DNA of 64,000 nucleotides, taken from Pseudoalteromonas xiamenensis. GTDB taxonomy: Bacteria; Pseudomonadota; Gammaproteobacteria; Enterobacterales; Alteromonadaceae. Below the pieces are notes generated by a model. It had not been told where the DNA came from, made no database searches, and was given only the letters and a program-made list of their open reading frames with translations. This document shows positions 33,110 through 41,462 of the stretch, one piece after another (position 1 is the stretch's first letter; every line of letters starts with the position of its first letter). Both the position numbers and the translations under genes were made by a program. The stretch lies in NCBI RefSeq assembly GCF_042431545.1, contig NZ_JBHLYX010000029.1; one strand, written 5' to 3'.

Positions 33110-35656
33110 CTATTTGGATTGCGCACTTAATGTATGCCCAAAGAACAAGGCGTTTGCAAGTAACCGACTTGTACCATACCAATAACCACGAAACACAGGG
33201 TTGTCGGTCATACCTATCACGGTTCCTCGACCTTTTCGGTGCGCAAGCAACGCGGCACTCTGACTAATCGTGTCAATGTTAATAGGATCAGCATAACCCG
33301 CCAAAAGTGGTGAAGCCGTATAGTTAGCTACCGTGACAAATGGGCTAGTAGAGGGTTGCAATAACCAAGTCGCGTCTTTGAACATCGGAAGCGTGTCATC
33401 TTTCATTCCAAATGTTAAAGGGTGAGTTATATCAAGATGAGTGTTAAAAATGGCCCCCGCAATACGTTGTTTAGAAGCCAGCGCTTCTTGATCCGCGTAG
33501 CGGAGATTTTTCGTGTCGAATTGAGCCTGCAGCTCTGCTTCACTAATAGCCGTTGCATTCAGCCATTTATTTGCTATCAGAGATTTTGCACCTCGCTTAT
33601 GCCCCCAAAGCACCCCACCTTTGCTCACCCATTCCCCTATGTTTTGTTTAACTTGCTCATCAAACTGGTACTGACCATCTACCAGAATAACATGGGTGTA
33701 ATCGCTTAAGGTCAATCTAGCCAATTGATCTTGAGTGACAATCGTCGGCGCAATTCGAAGACGCGTATCTAAAAAGTGCCAAACTTCACCCAGTTCGTAT
33801 TGGCTGATCCCCTGTCCACCGACTAGCAATACTTTCGGCAGTTTTGCCACCGCAAACTGCCGTGAACCTAAATCAATACCTGATTGAGTTAAACCGCTGT
33901 CAATAGCACTAATCTGGATAGCAAAGGTCTTTGCAACCGCATTCAACTCGCTAAACCAATTCGCACGAGTTTGCAGACCTGCAGGGATCACAACCGCCCC
34001 AGCTAAAAACGACTTTTCGCTGCCACTCGATAGAGCTGAAAAACCATCAAGTGCTAACCGCGCCTTTATCCCGTGGGAAAGCAAAGCGTTGAGTAACGCG
34101 GGCGCTTGGCTATCTTGCCAAGAAAATGCATAAGCATACGAGCCTGATTTTAAATCGAATGACGGAACTGAAGACGCCTGCCATTCCGTCGTCGCAACCT
34201 GTGTATCTCGCACCCGCTTAAGCTTTTTAAAAGGTAAATCAAATGCATGAGCAATAGTCCAGCCGGACACATCATAAAATGTATTATTTTCAAACTGTGT
34301 TTGTTCTGAAAATAACGCTTTGATTACTCTATACTGAGGCTGTCCAAGTGGAACATAAACGCTGCTCGAGGCAGCAAATTCATGCCCATCAACAGTCGTC
34401 GTTTGTGCTAAACGATAGGCATGGACTTGGTGTTGTTTTAAAATCGCCATAAAAGCATCACCACGTGATTTGTCATTTTCTAAATCAATGACATAACCTA
34501 CAAATTCTTCTTTTTTCGATTCATCAATCGCGCTGTTGTAAAAGGTCTGCTGATAAGCTTTTAAACTTTGTTGATTCGCCAACAAGGCGTCGAAAGAGGA
34601 CAACGTCGTCGTTAGCTGATTTTTAATCGTTGCAGCGAACGATAGAGGACCATTAATCGTCTGTTGCAAATGGCCTCGACTACTGGCTTGCTCAAACAAG
34701 ATGCCCACAGCACCATTGATGTCGGGGTACGTTGATCCTTTGCCATAATAGAAATCATCAAAACTTTCTTTGGTAAAATACAACTGTTGTCGTTTATCCA
34801 GCGCCGCGGCATGAAAAGTCGCGATTTCCTCGGTTAGTTTCACGTTTTGTTTTGGCGTAATGGGATTCGTGCGAGAAGGTACGCCAGGCTGAAAGAAGTA
34901 CGTACTATTCGGACCCATTTCATGAAAATCCGTCAGCAAATTGGGTTTCCAAGCGTGGAAAGCATTCATTCTTGCTCTCGACTCCGGATGCTGAAGCGGT
35001 AGCCAATCACGATTTAAATCGAAAAGGTAATGATTCGTTCGGCTTGAAGGCCAAGGTTCGTTGTGTTCTCGGTGTTTAGGATCTAGTGATGGCGTTAAAC
35101 TGCGCGTACTGTTTACCCAACTTGCAAACCGATTTAGACCATCTGGATTCAATGACGGATCGAGCAAAATGATGGTGTCGGACAACAATTGTTCAATTCG
35201 AGCATCCTCCGCAGCGGCAAGGTAATACGCCACCAATAATGCTGCGTTGCTACCGGATGACTCATTACCATGAACACTGTACCCCATCCATGCAACCGCT
35301 GGTAACTCACTTAACCCTTTGCCCTTAGCAATCGCGGTCAAGCGTTGTTGACGAATGTTATCCAGCGTTTGGCTTCGAGAAGGGGCACTAAACGAAAGCA
35401 ACAACAAAGGTCGTTGTTCATACGTACGTCCAATTTCGGTAATGGAAAGCCTATCGCTTTTTTCCGCAAGGAGTTTTAAATAGTCCACCAGCTGGTCGTG
35501 TCGTACATGCCAATCACCGACCTCATAGCCAAGTACTGAACTTGGGGTTGGAATTGTTGGGTCAAACTTTACCGCACTATCAAAATAATAACTCAACGGT
35601 GCCGCCATGCTCGCACTGCTCAGCGTCATTGCCGCCAAACTCAACCATTTTCTCAT
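33110..35656 (-). CDS. Secreted M14-family zinc carboxypeptidase
   Basis: 848 residues. Signal peptide ends about at residue 18-19 (SMA). The M14 catalytic domain covers about 45-370 with the zinc ligands H129 and E132 in YSVHGNESSG and H245 in LTDFHEMG, and the substrate-binding NPDG and NRDW segments. The large C-terminal part (about 600-790) resembles a glutamine-amidotransferase-like fold seen in related marine peptidases. The product probably degrades peptides in the periplasm or outside the cell, and the type II system in this window is a possible exporter (inference). Confidence 0.88.
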   Translation of the reverse strand: MRKWLSLAAMTLSSASMAAPLSYYFDSAVKFDPTIPTPSSVLGYEVGDWHVRHDQLVDYLKLLAEKSDRLSITEIGRTYEQRPLLLLSFSAPSRSQTLDNIRQQRLTAIAKGKGLSELPAVAWMGYSVHGNESSGSNAALLVAYYLAAAEDARIEQLLSDTIILLDPSLNPDGLNRFASWVNSTRSLTPSLDPKHREHNEPWPSSRTNHYLFDLNRDWLPLQHPESRARMNAFHAWKPNLLTDFHEMGPNSTYFFQPGVPSRTNPITPKQNVKLTEEIATFHAAALDKRQQLYFTKESFDDFYYGKGSTYPDINGAVGILFEQASSRGHLQQTINGPLSFAATIKNQLTTTLSSFDALLANQQSLKAYQQTFYNSAIDESKKEEFVGYVIDLENDKSRGDAFMAILKQHQVHAYRLAQTTTVDGHEFAASSSVYVPLGQPQYRVIKALFSEQTQFENNTFYDVSGWTIAHAFDLPFKKLKRVRDTQVATTEWQASSVPSFDLKSGSYAYAFSWQDSQAPALLNALLSHGIKARLALDGFSALSSGSEKSFLAGAVVIPAGLQTRANWFSELNAVAKTFAIQISAIDSGLTQSGIDLGSRQFAVAKLPKVLLVGGQGISQYELGEVWHFLDTRLRIAPTIVTQDQLARLTLSDYTHVILVDGQYQFDEQVKQNIGEWVSKGGVLWGHKRGAKSLIANKWLNATAISEAELQAQFDTKNLRYADQEALASKQRIAGAIFNTHLDITHPLTFGMKDDTLPMFKDATWLLQPSTSPFVTVANYTASPLLAGYADPINIDTISQSAALLAHRKGRGTVIGMTDNPVFRGYWYGTSRLLANALFFGHTLSAQSK

Positions 35657-35804
35657 TTCTTCGCCTTGATGCTTTTTTCGTTTTTTCTACGCTATCAACC
35701 TTACTCTGAGGATTCCAAAAAATTTCGTTCAACACTAGCGACAATAAGATGAGCGGAGTATGATAGCGATTAACCGAGTAATTTAGTCAAGTATAGTCGT
35801 CAAT

Positions 35805-36380
35805 ATGATCAAGATCTCTGAAACAGCACAAATCCATTTTGGTAAATTGCTTTCAAATCAAGCTGAAGGCACGAATATCCGCGTATTCGTGGTAAACCCT
35901 GGCACATCAAAAGCAGAGTGTGGTGTATCTTACTGCCCAGCTGACGCAGTGGAGCCAACTGACATCCGTTTACCGTTTAATGGCTTTGATGCCGTTGTTG
36001 ATGAAGAAAGCGCACCGTTTTTAGAAGAAGCAGAAATCGATTTCGTCACTGATAAAATGGGCACGCAACTTACCCTTAAAGCGCCGAATGCTAAAGCGAA
36101 AAAGTTGGGTGACGATGCGTCTCTTCATGACCGAGTCCAACACATGCTAACGACTGAAGTAAACCCACAACTGGCTAACCACGGTGGCCAAGTGAGTTTA
36201 GTCGAGATCACAAAAGACGGCATCGCCGTGCTTCAGTTTGGCGGCGGTTGCAATGGCTGTTCAATGATAGACGTTACGCTCAAAGAAGGGATTGAGAAAG
36301 AAATGATCGCTAAGTTCCCTGAAATAAGCGGCGTTCGCGATATCACAGAACACGCTCACGGCGAGCATTCTTACTATTAA
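35805..36380 (+). CDS. nfuA: Fe/S biogenesis protein NfuA
   Basis: 191 residues. N-terminal degenerate A-type scaffold domain lacking the usual cysteines, then the NifU-like C-terminal domain with C149 and C152 in GGGCNGCSMID that hold a 4Fe-4S cluster shared by two subunits. It delivers clusters to apo-enzymes, particularly under oxidative stress or iron limitation. bioH-comF-nfuA synteny is conserved in Alteromonadales and Enterobacterales; here the M14 gene is inserted between comF and nfuA. Confidence 0.96.
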   Translation: MIKISETAQIHFGKLLSNQAEGTNIRVFVVNPGTSKAECGVSYCPADAVEPTDIRLPFNGFDAVVDEESAPFLEEAEIDFVTDKMGTQLTLKAPNAKAKKLGDDASLHDRVQHMLTTEVNPQLANHGGQVSLVEITKDGIAVLQFGGGCNGCSMIDVTLKEGIEKEMIAKFPEISGVRDITEHAHGEHSYY

Positions 36381-36394
36381 TCGCGAGTCGATTG

Positions 36395-36670
36395 ATGTTT
36401 AAAGAATGGATATTTCGCTTGGGGAGCACCCCCAAGCGAAGCATGAAGCGATTTTTTATTGGTCTTGCGTTGTTTGCCTTTGGTGCAAGCCTAATTGCTC
36501 TGGGGTATCTGTATTGGCCGTGGTTGCAATTACCGGGAGTTATCATACTCCTGCCGGGTGGCTTTTTTGCCGCATGGGGTTACGCAGGTATCTTTGCTAA
36601 TCGTTTTGCACAAGTGCTTGATCGAAAAGCCCTCGACCCATCACTGTTCGATAACGAAGACCCAAAGTAA
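36395..36670 (+). CDS. Small two-helix membrane protein
   Basis: 91 residues from the ATG at 36395. Two hydrophobic segments at about 20-40 and 46-66 follow a basic N terminus (RLGSTPKRSMKR); the C terminus is acidic. The helices carry a GYLYWPWLQLPG loop. It follows nfuA by 15 bases and may be co-transcribed. Its last 74 bases overlap the end of the convergent MATE gene. Function unknown. Confidence 0.65.
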   Translation: MFKEWIFRLGSTPKRSMKRFFIGLALFAFGASLIALGYLYWPWLQLPGVIILLPGGFFAAWGYAGIFANRFAQVLDRKALDPSLFDNEDPK

Positions 36671-37946
36671 TGCCTCTTAGGGCCATAAAACAACTCATCG
36701 CAAACCAAAGTGCATGATTTCCAAATGAAGACGTCAGTATAAATGGCACTGCAAACCCCACCACTCCAGAAATAATCATACTGTTACGCATGTCTTTTGC
36801 GCGCATGAGCCCAACAAAAATCCCATCGAATAAAAAGCAACTAGTTGCAATCAATGGCATCACGACAATCCACGGTAAATATTCAGCGGCATTCGCTTGT
36901 ACTGTATCCAGTGAAGTTAAGCTGGCGACAAACAGCGGCCCAAACACTGCAAACGTAAACGTATAGCCAAATGCAAACACTGCCCCCCAAAAAAATCCCA
37001 CTTTCACCCAGCGATGAACGGCTGCTTGAGACTTTTGACCGACCGCTTCTCCAACCTTTGCCTCTAGCGCATAAGCAATACCATCCATCGCAAAACTAAT
37101 GAGTAATAGGAAGTTTAATAACACGGCATTCGTTGCCAAAGTGATATCGCCTAAGCGGGCGCCGTAGAACGTCATAAAACTAAAACACGCTTGCAGTACC
37201 AACGATCGGAAAAAGATATCTCGATTTAGATGCAGTAAATGTGTAATTTGGCTCAGATTGATGGGCAACCATTTCATGGTGATATTGGCCCTGCCCAATG
37301 ATTTTACGACTAATCCGATAGCTAAAGCACAGGACAAATAATCCGAAATGCACGTGGCCCAAGCAGCACCAACCACATTGAGATCAAGGCCAACGACAAA
37401 CCACACATCGAGAATAATGTTCAATCCATTACTAAACAGCACCACATAAAATGGCCCTTTGCCATTTTGTAATCCAAGTAACGCGCCCAACAACACCAAA
37501 TTCATCATTGCGGCGGGCGCACTCAGCAGCCGTATCTCAATGTAACGCCCTGCACTTGCCATCAAGTCAGGAGATGCATTGGACAGGTTAGCGACGAGTG
37601 AGATGATTGAACTCTGTAACAACAGCAACAACACAGACAAACCGATAGCTATCGTCGCGCTTGCGTAAAGTTGGCTAAGTAACGCCGCTTCATTGCGTTC
37701 GCCAAATCGCTGAGCAACGAGCCCTGTTGTACTCATACGTAAAAAGCCCAACAACCAAAAAATCAAGCTGACGCTACTTGAACCAAGCGCAATGGCCGCG
37801 AGAAAATAGGCATTGGAAAGGTGACCTATCACCGCGGTATCAACAAGTCCTAGTAGTGGTACGGAGATGTTTGCTAACATCATAGGTCCACTTAGACGCA
37901 GTAACTCAAGGTGTTGTAACTTATGGTTGGTAAAAAACGCGCGCAT
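36597..37946 (-). CDS. dinF: MATE-family efflux transporter, DinF type
   Basis: 449 residues from the ATG at 37946. About twelve membrane helices in two MATE halves. The segments NISVPLLGLVDTAVIGHLS, LRMSTTGLVAQRFG and GIFVGLMRAKDMRNSM match DinF of E. coli closely. MATE proteins expel drugs or toxic compounds using Na+ or H+ gradients. In E. coli dinF follows lexA; here it is nearly 20 kb away from lexA. The 5' end overlaps the divergent deacetylase gene by 24 bases, and the 3' end overlaps the small membrane protein gene by 74 bases. Confidence 0.9.
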   Translation of the reverse strand: MRAFFTNHKLQHLELLRLSGPMMLANISVPLLGLVDTAVIGHLSNAYFLAAIALGSSSVSLIFWLLGFLRMSTTGLVAQRFGERNEAALLSQLYASATIAIGLSVLLLLLQSSIISLVANLSNASPDLMASAGRYIEIRLLSAPAAMMNLVLLGALLGLQNGKGPFYVVLFSNGLNIILDVWFVVGLDLNVVGAAWATCISDYLSCALAIGLVVKSLGRANITMKWLPINLSQITHLLHLNRDIFFRSLVLQACFSFMTFYGARLGDITLATNAVLLNFLLLISFAMDGIAYALEAKVGEAVGQKSQAAVHRWVKVGFFWGAVFAFGYTFTFAVFGPLFVASLTSLDTVQANAAEYLPWIVVMPLIATSCFLFDGIFVGLMRAKDMRNSMIISGVVGFAVPFILTSSFGNHALWFAMSCFMALRGITLGLRYRTVMGRGLFDQALVQND

Positions 37947-38951
37947 CTCAGTCTTAGCTTTCTTTTCGGTTTGGCAATGCCTGCTCACAGTGCCGTTATC
38001 TTACAGTATCACCATGTAAGTGAAACCCTTCCTCCTGTGACAAGCATTTCAAAAGAGACGTTTAAACAACATTTAGCTTTTTTAAAAAATAATGGGTTTA
38101 ACGTCATCGGTTTGGATAAGCTATTCACGTCATTGCGACAGGGCCATTCATTACCGGACAAAACGGTTGCAATCACCTTTGACGATGGCTACGACAACAA
38201 TTTCGATGCAGCGGCGCCTATCCTCAAAGAATATGGTTTTCCCTACACGATTTTCGTAAACCCGCAACTCATTGACGAGCATAAAAGTTACGTGATGACA
38301 TGGGCGCAATTGCGTAAATTGAGCAAAGAAGGCGCGATCATTGCCAGTCACTCTTCACAACACGATTATCTCCACGAAAAGCGACCTGGTGAAAACGATG
38401 AACAGTGGCGAGTTCGCATCCGCGCGGACCTAACAAATGCACAAAAACGAATCGCAGAAGAAATTGGTCACAATTACCCTTGGGTTGCATTTCCTTATGG
38501 CGAATACAACAAAGCGTTACAACACCTTTTAAATGAAATGGCGGTAATTGGAATTGGCCAACAATCCGGAGCGGTAGATACAACAACCGATTGGACCGCG
38601 GTTCCTCGTTATCCCGCTTCAGGCATTTATGCCAATATCGACACGTTAAAGTACAAACTAACCTCCGCGGCTTTTCCGTTAAAATCGGTCGAATACGAGG
38701 ATACGGTCACTGATAACAAGGAACCGATTCTTACTTTAAATTTTAAAGATAAGCCGTTTCATCAAAGTCAATTTGCTTGTTATGTCTCAGGTCAAGGCCA
38801 AGCGAAAACCGAATGGCTTTCCGAAACCGAGGTAAAGGTGTACACCACCACGCCATTGCCTAAAGGCCGAAGCCGCTACAACTGCACGTCGCCAATGAAA
38901 GACAGCCCAGCTCGCTACTTCTGGTATTCACAGCAATGGTTAGTACAATAG
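37923..38951 (+). CDS. Secreted polysaccharide deacetylase (NodB domain)
   Basis: 342 residues. Signal peptide to about residue 24 (AHSA). NodB homology domain with the metal/catalytic aspartates in TFDDGYDNN (87-88) and the metal histidines in SHSSQHDYL (143 and 147). It resembles the deacetylase half of PgaB/IcaB, which removes acetyl groups from poly-N-acetylglucosamine, but the glycosyl hydrolase half is lacking. Start chosen at the ATG with AGGTG nine bases upstream; this overlaps the first codons of the divergent transporter. Confidence 0.88.
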   Translation: MVGKKRAHLSLSFLFGLAMPAHSAVILQYHHVSETLPPVTSISKETFKQHLAFLKNNGFNVIGLDKLFTSLRQGHSLPDKTVAITFDDGYDNNFDAAAPILKEYGFPYTIFVNPQLIDEHKSYVMTWAQLRKLSKEGAIIASHSSQHDYLHEKRPGENDEQWRVRIRADLTNAQKRIAEEIGHNYPWVAFPYGEYNKALQHLLNEMAVIGIGQQSGAVDTTTDWTAVPRYPASGIYANIDTLKYKLTSAAFPLKSVEYEDTVTDNKEPILTLNFKDKPFHQSQFACYVSGQGQAKTEWLSETEVKVYTTTPLPKGRSRYNCTSPMKDSPARYFWYSQQWLVQ

Positions 38952-38961
38952 AAAAACGTAT

Positions 38962-39999
38962 CTAAGGCTTGGCAGCACTCGCCAGCAGTGTTTCGGCGAC
39001 GTGATGTAAAGGCACTAAACTCGACGCGGCGCCAAGTTCATGCGCCGCTCTTGGCATTCCCCACACAACACTCGTTTTTTCATCTTGAGCGTAGGTAATC
39101 GCTCCGGCGTTTTTTAGTGCAAGTAATCCCCTAGCCCCATCACTGCCCATCCCTGTAAGCAAGACCGCACTGACGTTTTTTGGATTGCAATCGATTAGTG
39201 ACGCAAATAACACATCAACGGCAGGCTTGTGCCGATTAACGGGCTCACCATTATCGAGTACGCACACAAACTGGGTTCCTTTGCGCATCACTTTAAGATG
39301 TTTATCACCCGGAGCTATGTACGCCGTGCCTGGTTTTAATACGTCGCCATCTGCCGCTTCTTTGACAGAGATAGTACAACTTCTGTCCATTCGTAGTGCA
39401 AATGACGTACTAAACACAGGAGGAATATGTTGCGTGACGACAATAGGAGGACAATTCGCTGGCATGCGGATCAACACTTCTTTAATTGCTTCTGTACCAC
39501 CGGTACTTGCTCCTACCGCTAATATCCTACCGGGCAAGAAATGCTCATATTTGGAAACGACCCCAGAAGCGCCTCCTTGATCAGCGGCTTTGAAAGGCCG
39601 TAAACGCGCTCGATATGCCGCTCGTACTTTCTGGTGTACCACTTCCATGTAATCGTTTAATTCTTTCGCGACATTCACAGAGGGTTTAGCAATAAAATCA
39701 ACCGCTCCTAGCTCCAATGCTTCAAGCGTTACAGGCGACCCTTGCTGTGTGAGTGTTGATATCATAATCACAGGCATGGGTCGTAAACGCATCAGGTTTT
39801 TCAAAAAACTGATCCCATTCATCTTAGGCATTTCAATGTCGAGTGTTAAGACATCCGGGTTAAGCTGCTTTATTTTATCACGCGCTTCATAGGGGTCTTC
39901 CGCTACGCCAACAACAGTAATGTCATCAGCCTGCGTAAGGATCTCTGTCAGCAATTTACGAATCAACGGTGAATCATCCACCACCAGCACTTTAATCAT
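38962..39999 (-). CDS. cheB: Chemotaxis protein-glutamate methylesterase CheB
   Basis: 345 residues. Receiver domain with D54 in LTLDIEMPKMNG, then the methylesterase domain with serine in VGASTGGTEA, histidine in TQHIPP and aspartate in GMGSDGARG. It removes methyl groups from receptor glutamates. Last gene of the eight-gene che operon, 9 bases after cheD. Confidence 0.95.
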   Translation of the reverse strand: MIKVLVVDDSPLIRKLLTEILTQADDITVVGVAEDPYEARDKIKQLNPDVLTLDIEMPKMNGISFLKNLMRLRPMPVIMISTLTQQGSPVTLEALELGAVDFIAKPSVNVAKELNDYMEVVHQKVRAAYRARLRPFKAADQGGASGVVSKYEHFLPGRILAVGASTGGTEAIKEVLIRMPANCPPIVVTQHIPPVFSTSFALRMDRSCTISVKEAADGDVLKPGTAYIAPGDKHLKVMRKGTQFVCVLDNGEPVNRHKPAVDVLFASLIDCNPKNVSAVLLTGMGSDGARGLLALKNAGAITYAQDEKTSVVWGMPRAAHELGAASSLVPLHHVAETLLASAAKP

Positions 40000-40008
40000 G
40001 GCATTCTC

Positions 40009-40623
40009 TTAAAACAGCTCAATATCCGTTTTCTTATCTTGCGCCTCAATTTCGTGCAAGTACCGAACTTCGCGTTTTTCAATCGTGTCATTATGCATTT
40101 CACGAAGCTTCTTTACTTGCACTTTCCCAGATTGTGGGTTGAATACGATTTTTCGAGGCCACGGCCCACCTACGTCGTGTGAAATAAGCTCCAGCTTTTC
40201 TTCTTGAACGTAGTCATACGCAAATCGGATATTCCCTAAACCAATGTCTGTCATGGAACGTATTATTTTCCCGCCACCAAACAGCTTCACTTTCAAATTT
40301 TTGCGAGCTGCGCCATTTTTCAACAGCTCGTTAATCAGAAACTCCATCGCCCAGTTGCCATACCGACAACTAAGATCATTCGCATGCAAATTGTTCGCAT
40401 CCTTAACCCCAGGCAACATGAAATGATTCATTCCACCTATGCCCATAACTTCATCATACACACACGCAGAAATACACGAACCAAGTACCGTAGAAATCAG
40501 CTCGTCATTTTTTGAAATATAAAATTCACCAGGCAACACTTTAGCCACCACTTTATGACGAGTCGAATCCCAAAAACGTTTTACATGCTCAAAGCCATGA
40601 ATAACTGGTTTAAAATGCTTCAT
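40009..40623 (-). CDS. cheD: Chemoreceptor glutamine deamidase CheD
   Basis: 204 residues. Catalytic cysteine in VLGSCISACVYD and histidine in GGMNHFMLPG. CheD deamidates receptor glutamines and can bind CheY or the receptor. The tail after residue 170 is charged (KKLREMHNDTIEKREVRY). It overlaps cheR by 14 bases. Confidence 0.94.
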   Translation of the reverse strand: MKHFKPVIHGFEHVKRFWDSTRHKVVAKVLPGEFYISKNDELISTVLGSCISACVYDEVMGIGGMNHFMLPGVKDANNLHANDLSCRYGNWAMEFLINELLKNGAARKNLKVKLFGGGKIIRSMTDIGLGNIRFAYDYVQEEKLELISHDVGGPWPRKIVFNPQSGKVQVKKLREMHNDTIEKREVRYLHEIEAQDKKTDIELF

Positions 40624-41437
40624 AATTCGCCTTGCGGTACATCGTTTTGCCTAAACTTTTGTATTCAACATGCTCTTTGCCCATCGACTCCGAATGCCCA
40701 ATAAACAGGTGACCGTGACGTGCCAAAATATTGTAGTAGCCTTGAAAAAGCCGATCTTTCGTATCTTTATCAAAATAGATCAAAACATTACGACAAAAAA
40801 CCACATCAAACGGGCCTTTCATGGGCCAAGGTTCAAGCAGGTTTAGGCGTTTAAAATGCACCATTTGTTGCAATTCCGGTTTGACCTTAAACAAAGTTCC
40901 ATCATTACTTTTTAGAAAAAACAGCTTCAAATGACTATCGGACAACCCCGTCACGTTGCTTGCTGTATATTCGCCTCGCCGAGCTCTATCTAACACATTG
41001 GAGTCCAAGTCGGTCGCTAAAATTTTAACGTCCCAACTCTTTGGAAATTGCCCTGCAATCGTCATTGCTATCGTGTAGGGCTCTTCTCCCGTTGAACAGC
41101 CTGCTGACCAAATTCGGACGCGCTTAGATTGCTGGTTGTGTTTCAGTAATAAGGGAATCACCTCGTTTTGAAGGTAGTCAAAGTGATGTGACTCCCTAAA
41201 AAACGACGTGAGATTTGTGGTAATTGCATTGATAAAAGAACTGAACTCCGCTTCTGGGTTGTCTTCAAGATAAGACAAATATTCCTCAAAGGAACTCAGT
41301 CCGGTAGCACGAATCCGCCGCGCTAACCGGGAATAAACCATTTCACGTTTGTGGGGGCCTAAAACGATACCGCAAGCCTTGTACACTTTTTCTGATATCG
41401 CCTTAAAATCCGTGTCAGATAATGCAAATTCCTTCAT
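40610..41437 (-). CDS. cheR: Chemotaxis protein methyltransferase CheR
   Basis: 275 residues. N-terminal helical CheR_N domain, then the SAM-binding domain with IWSAGCSTGEEPYTIAM and FDVVFCRNVLIYFD. It methylates receptor glutamates. The receptor encoded next to it ends in a WEEF-type peptide, the kind of tether that docks CheR. Confidence 0.96.
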   Translation of the reverse strand: MKEFALSDTDFKAISEKVYKACGIVLGPHKREMVYSRLARRIRATGLSSFEEYLSYLEDNPEAEFSSFINAITTNLTSFFRESHHFDYLQNEVIPLLLKHNQQSKRVRIWSAGCSTGEEPYTIAMTIAGQFPKSWDVKILATDLDSNVLDRARRGEYTASNVTGLSDSHLKLFFLKSNDGTLFKVKPELQQMVHFKRLNLLEPWPMKGPFDVVFCRNVLIYFDKDTKDRLFQGYYNILARHGHLFIGHSESMGKEHVEYKSLGKTMYRKANYEAF

Positions 41438-41462
41438 TTAGGCCCCTACTTATTTGTCTAGG

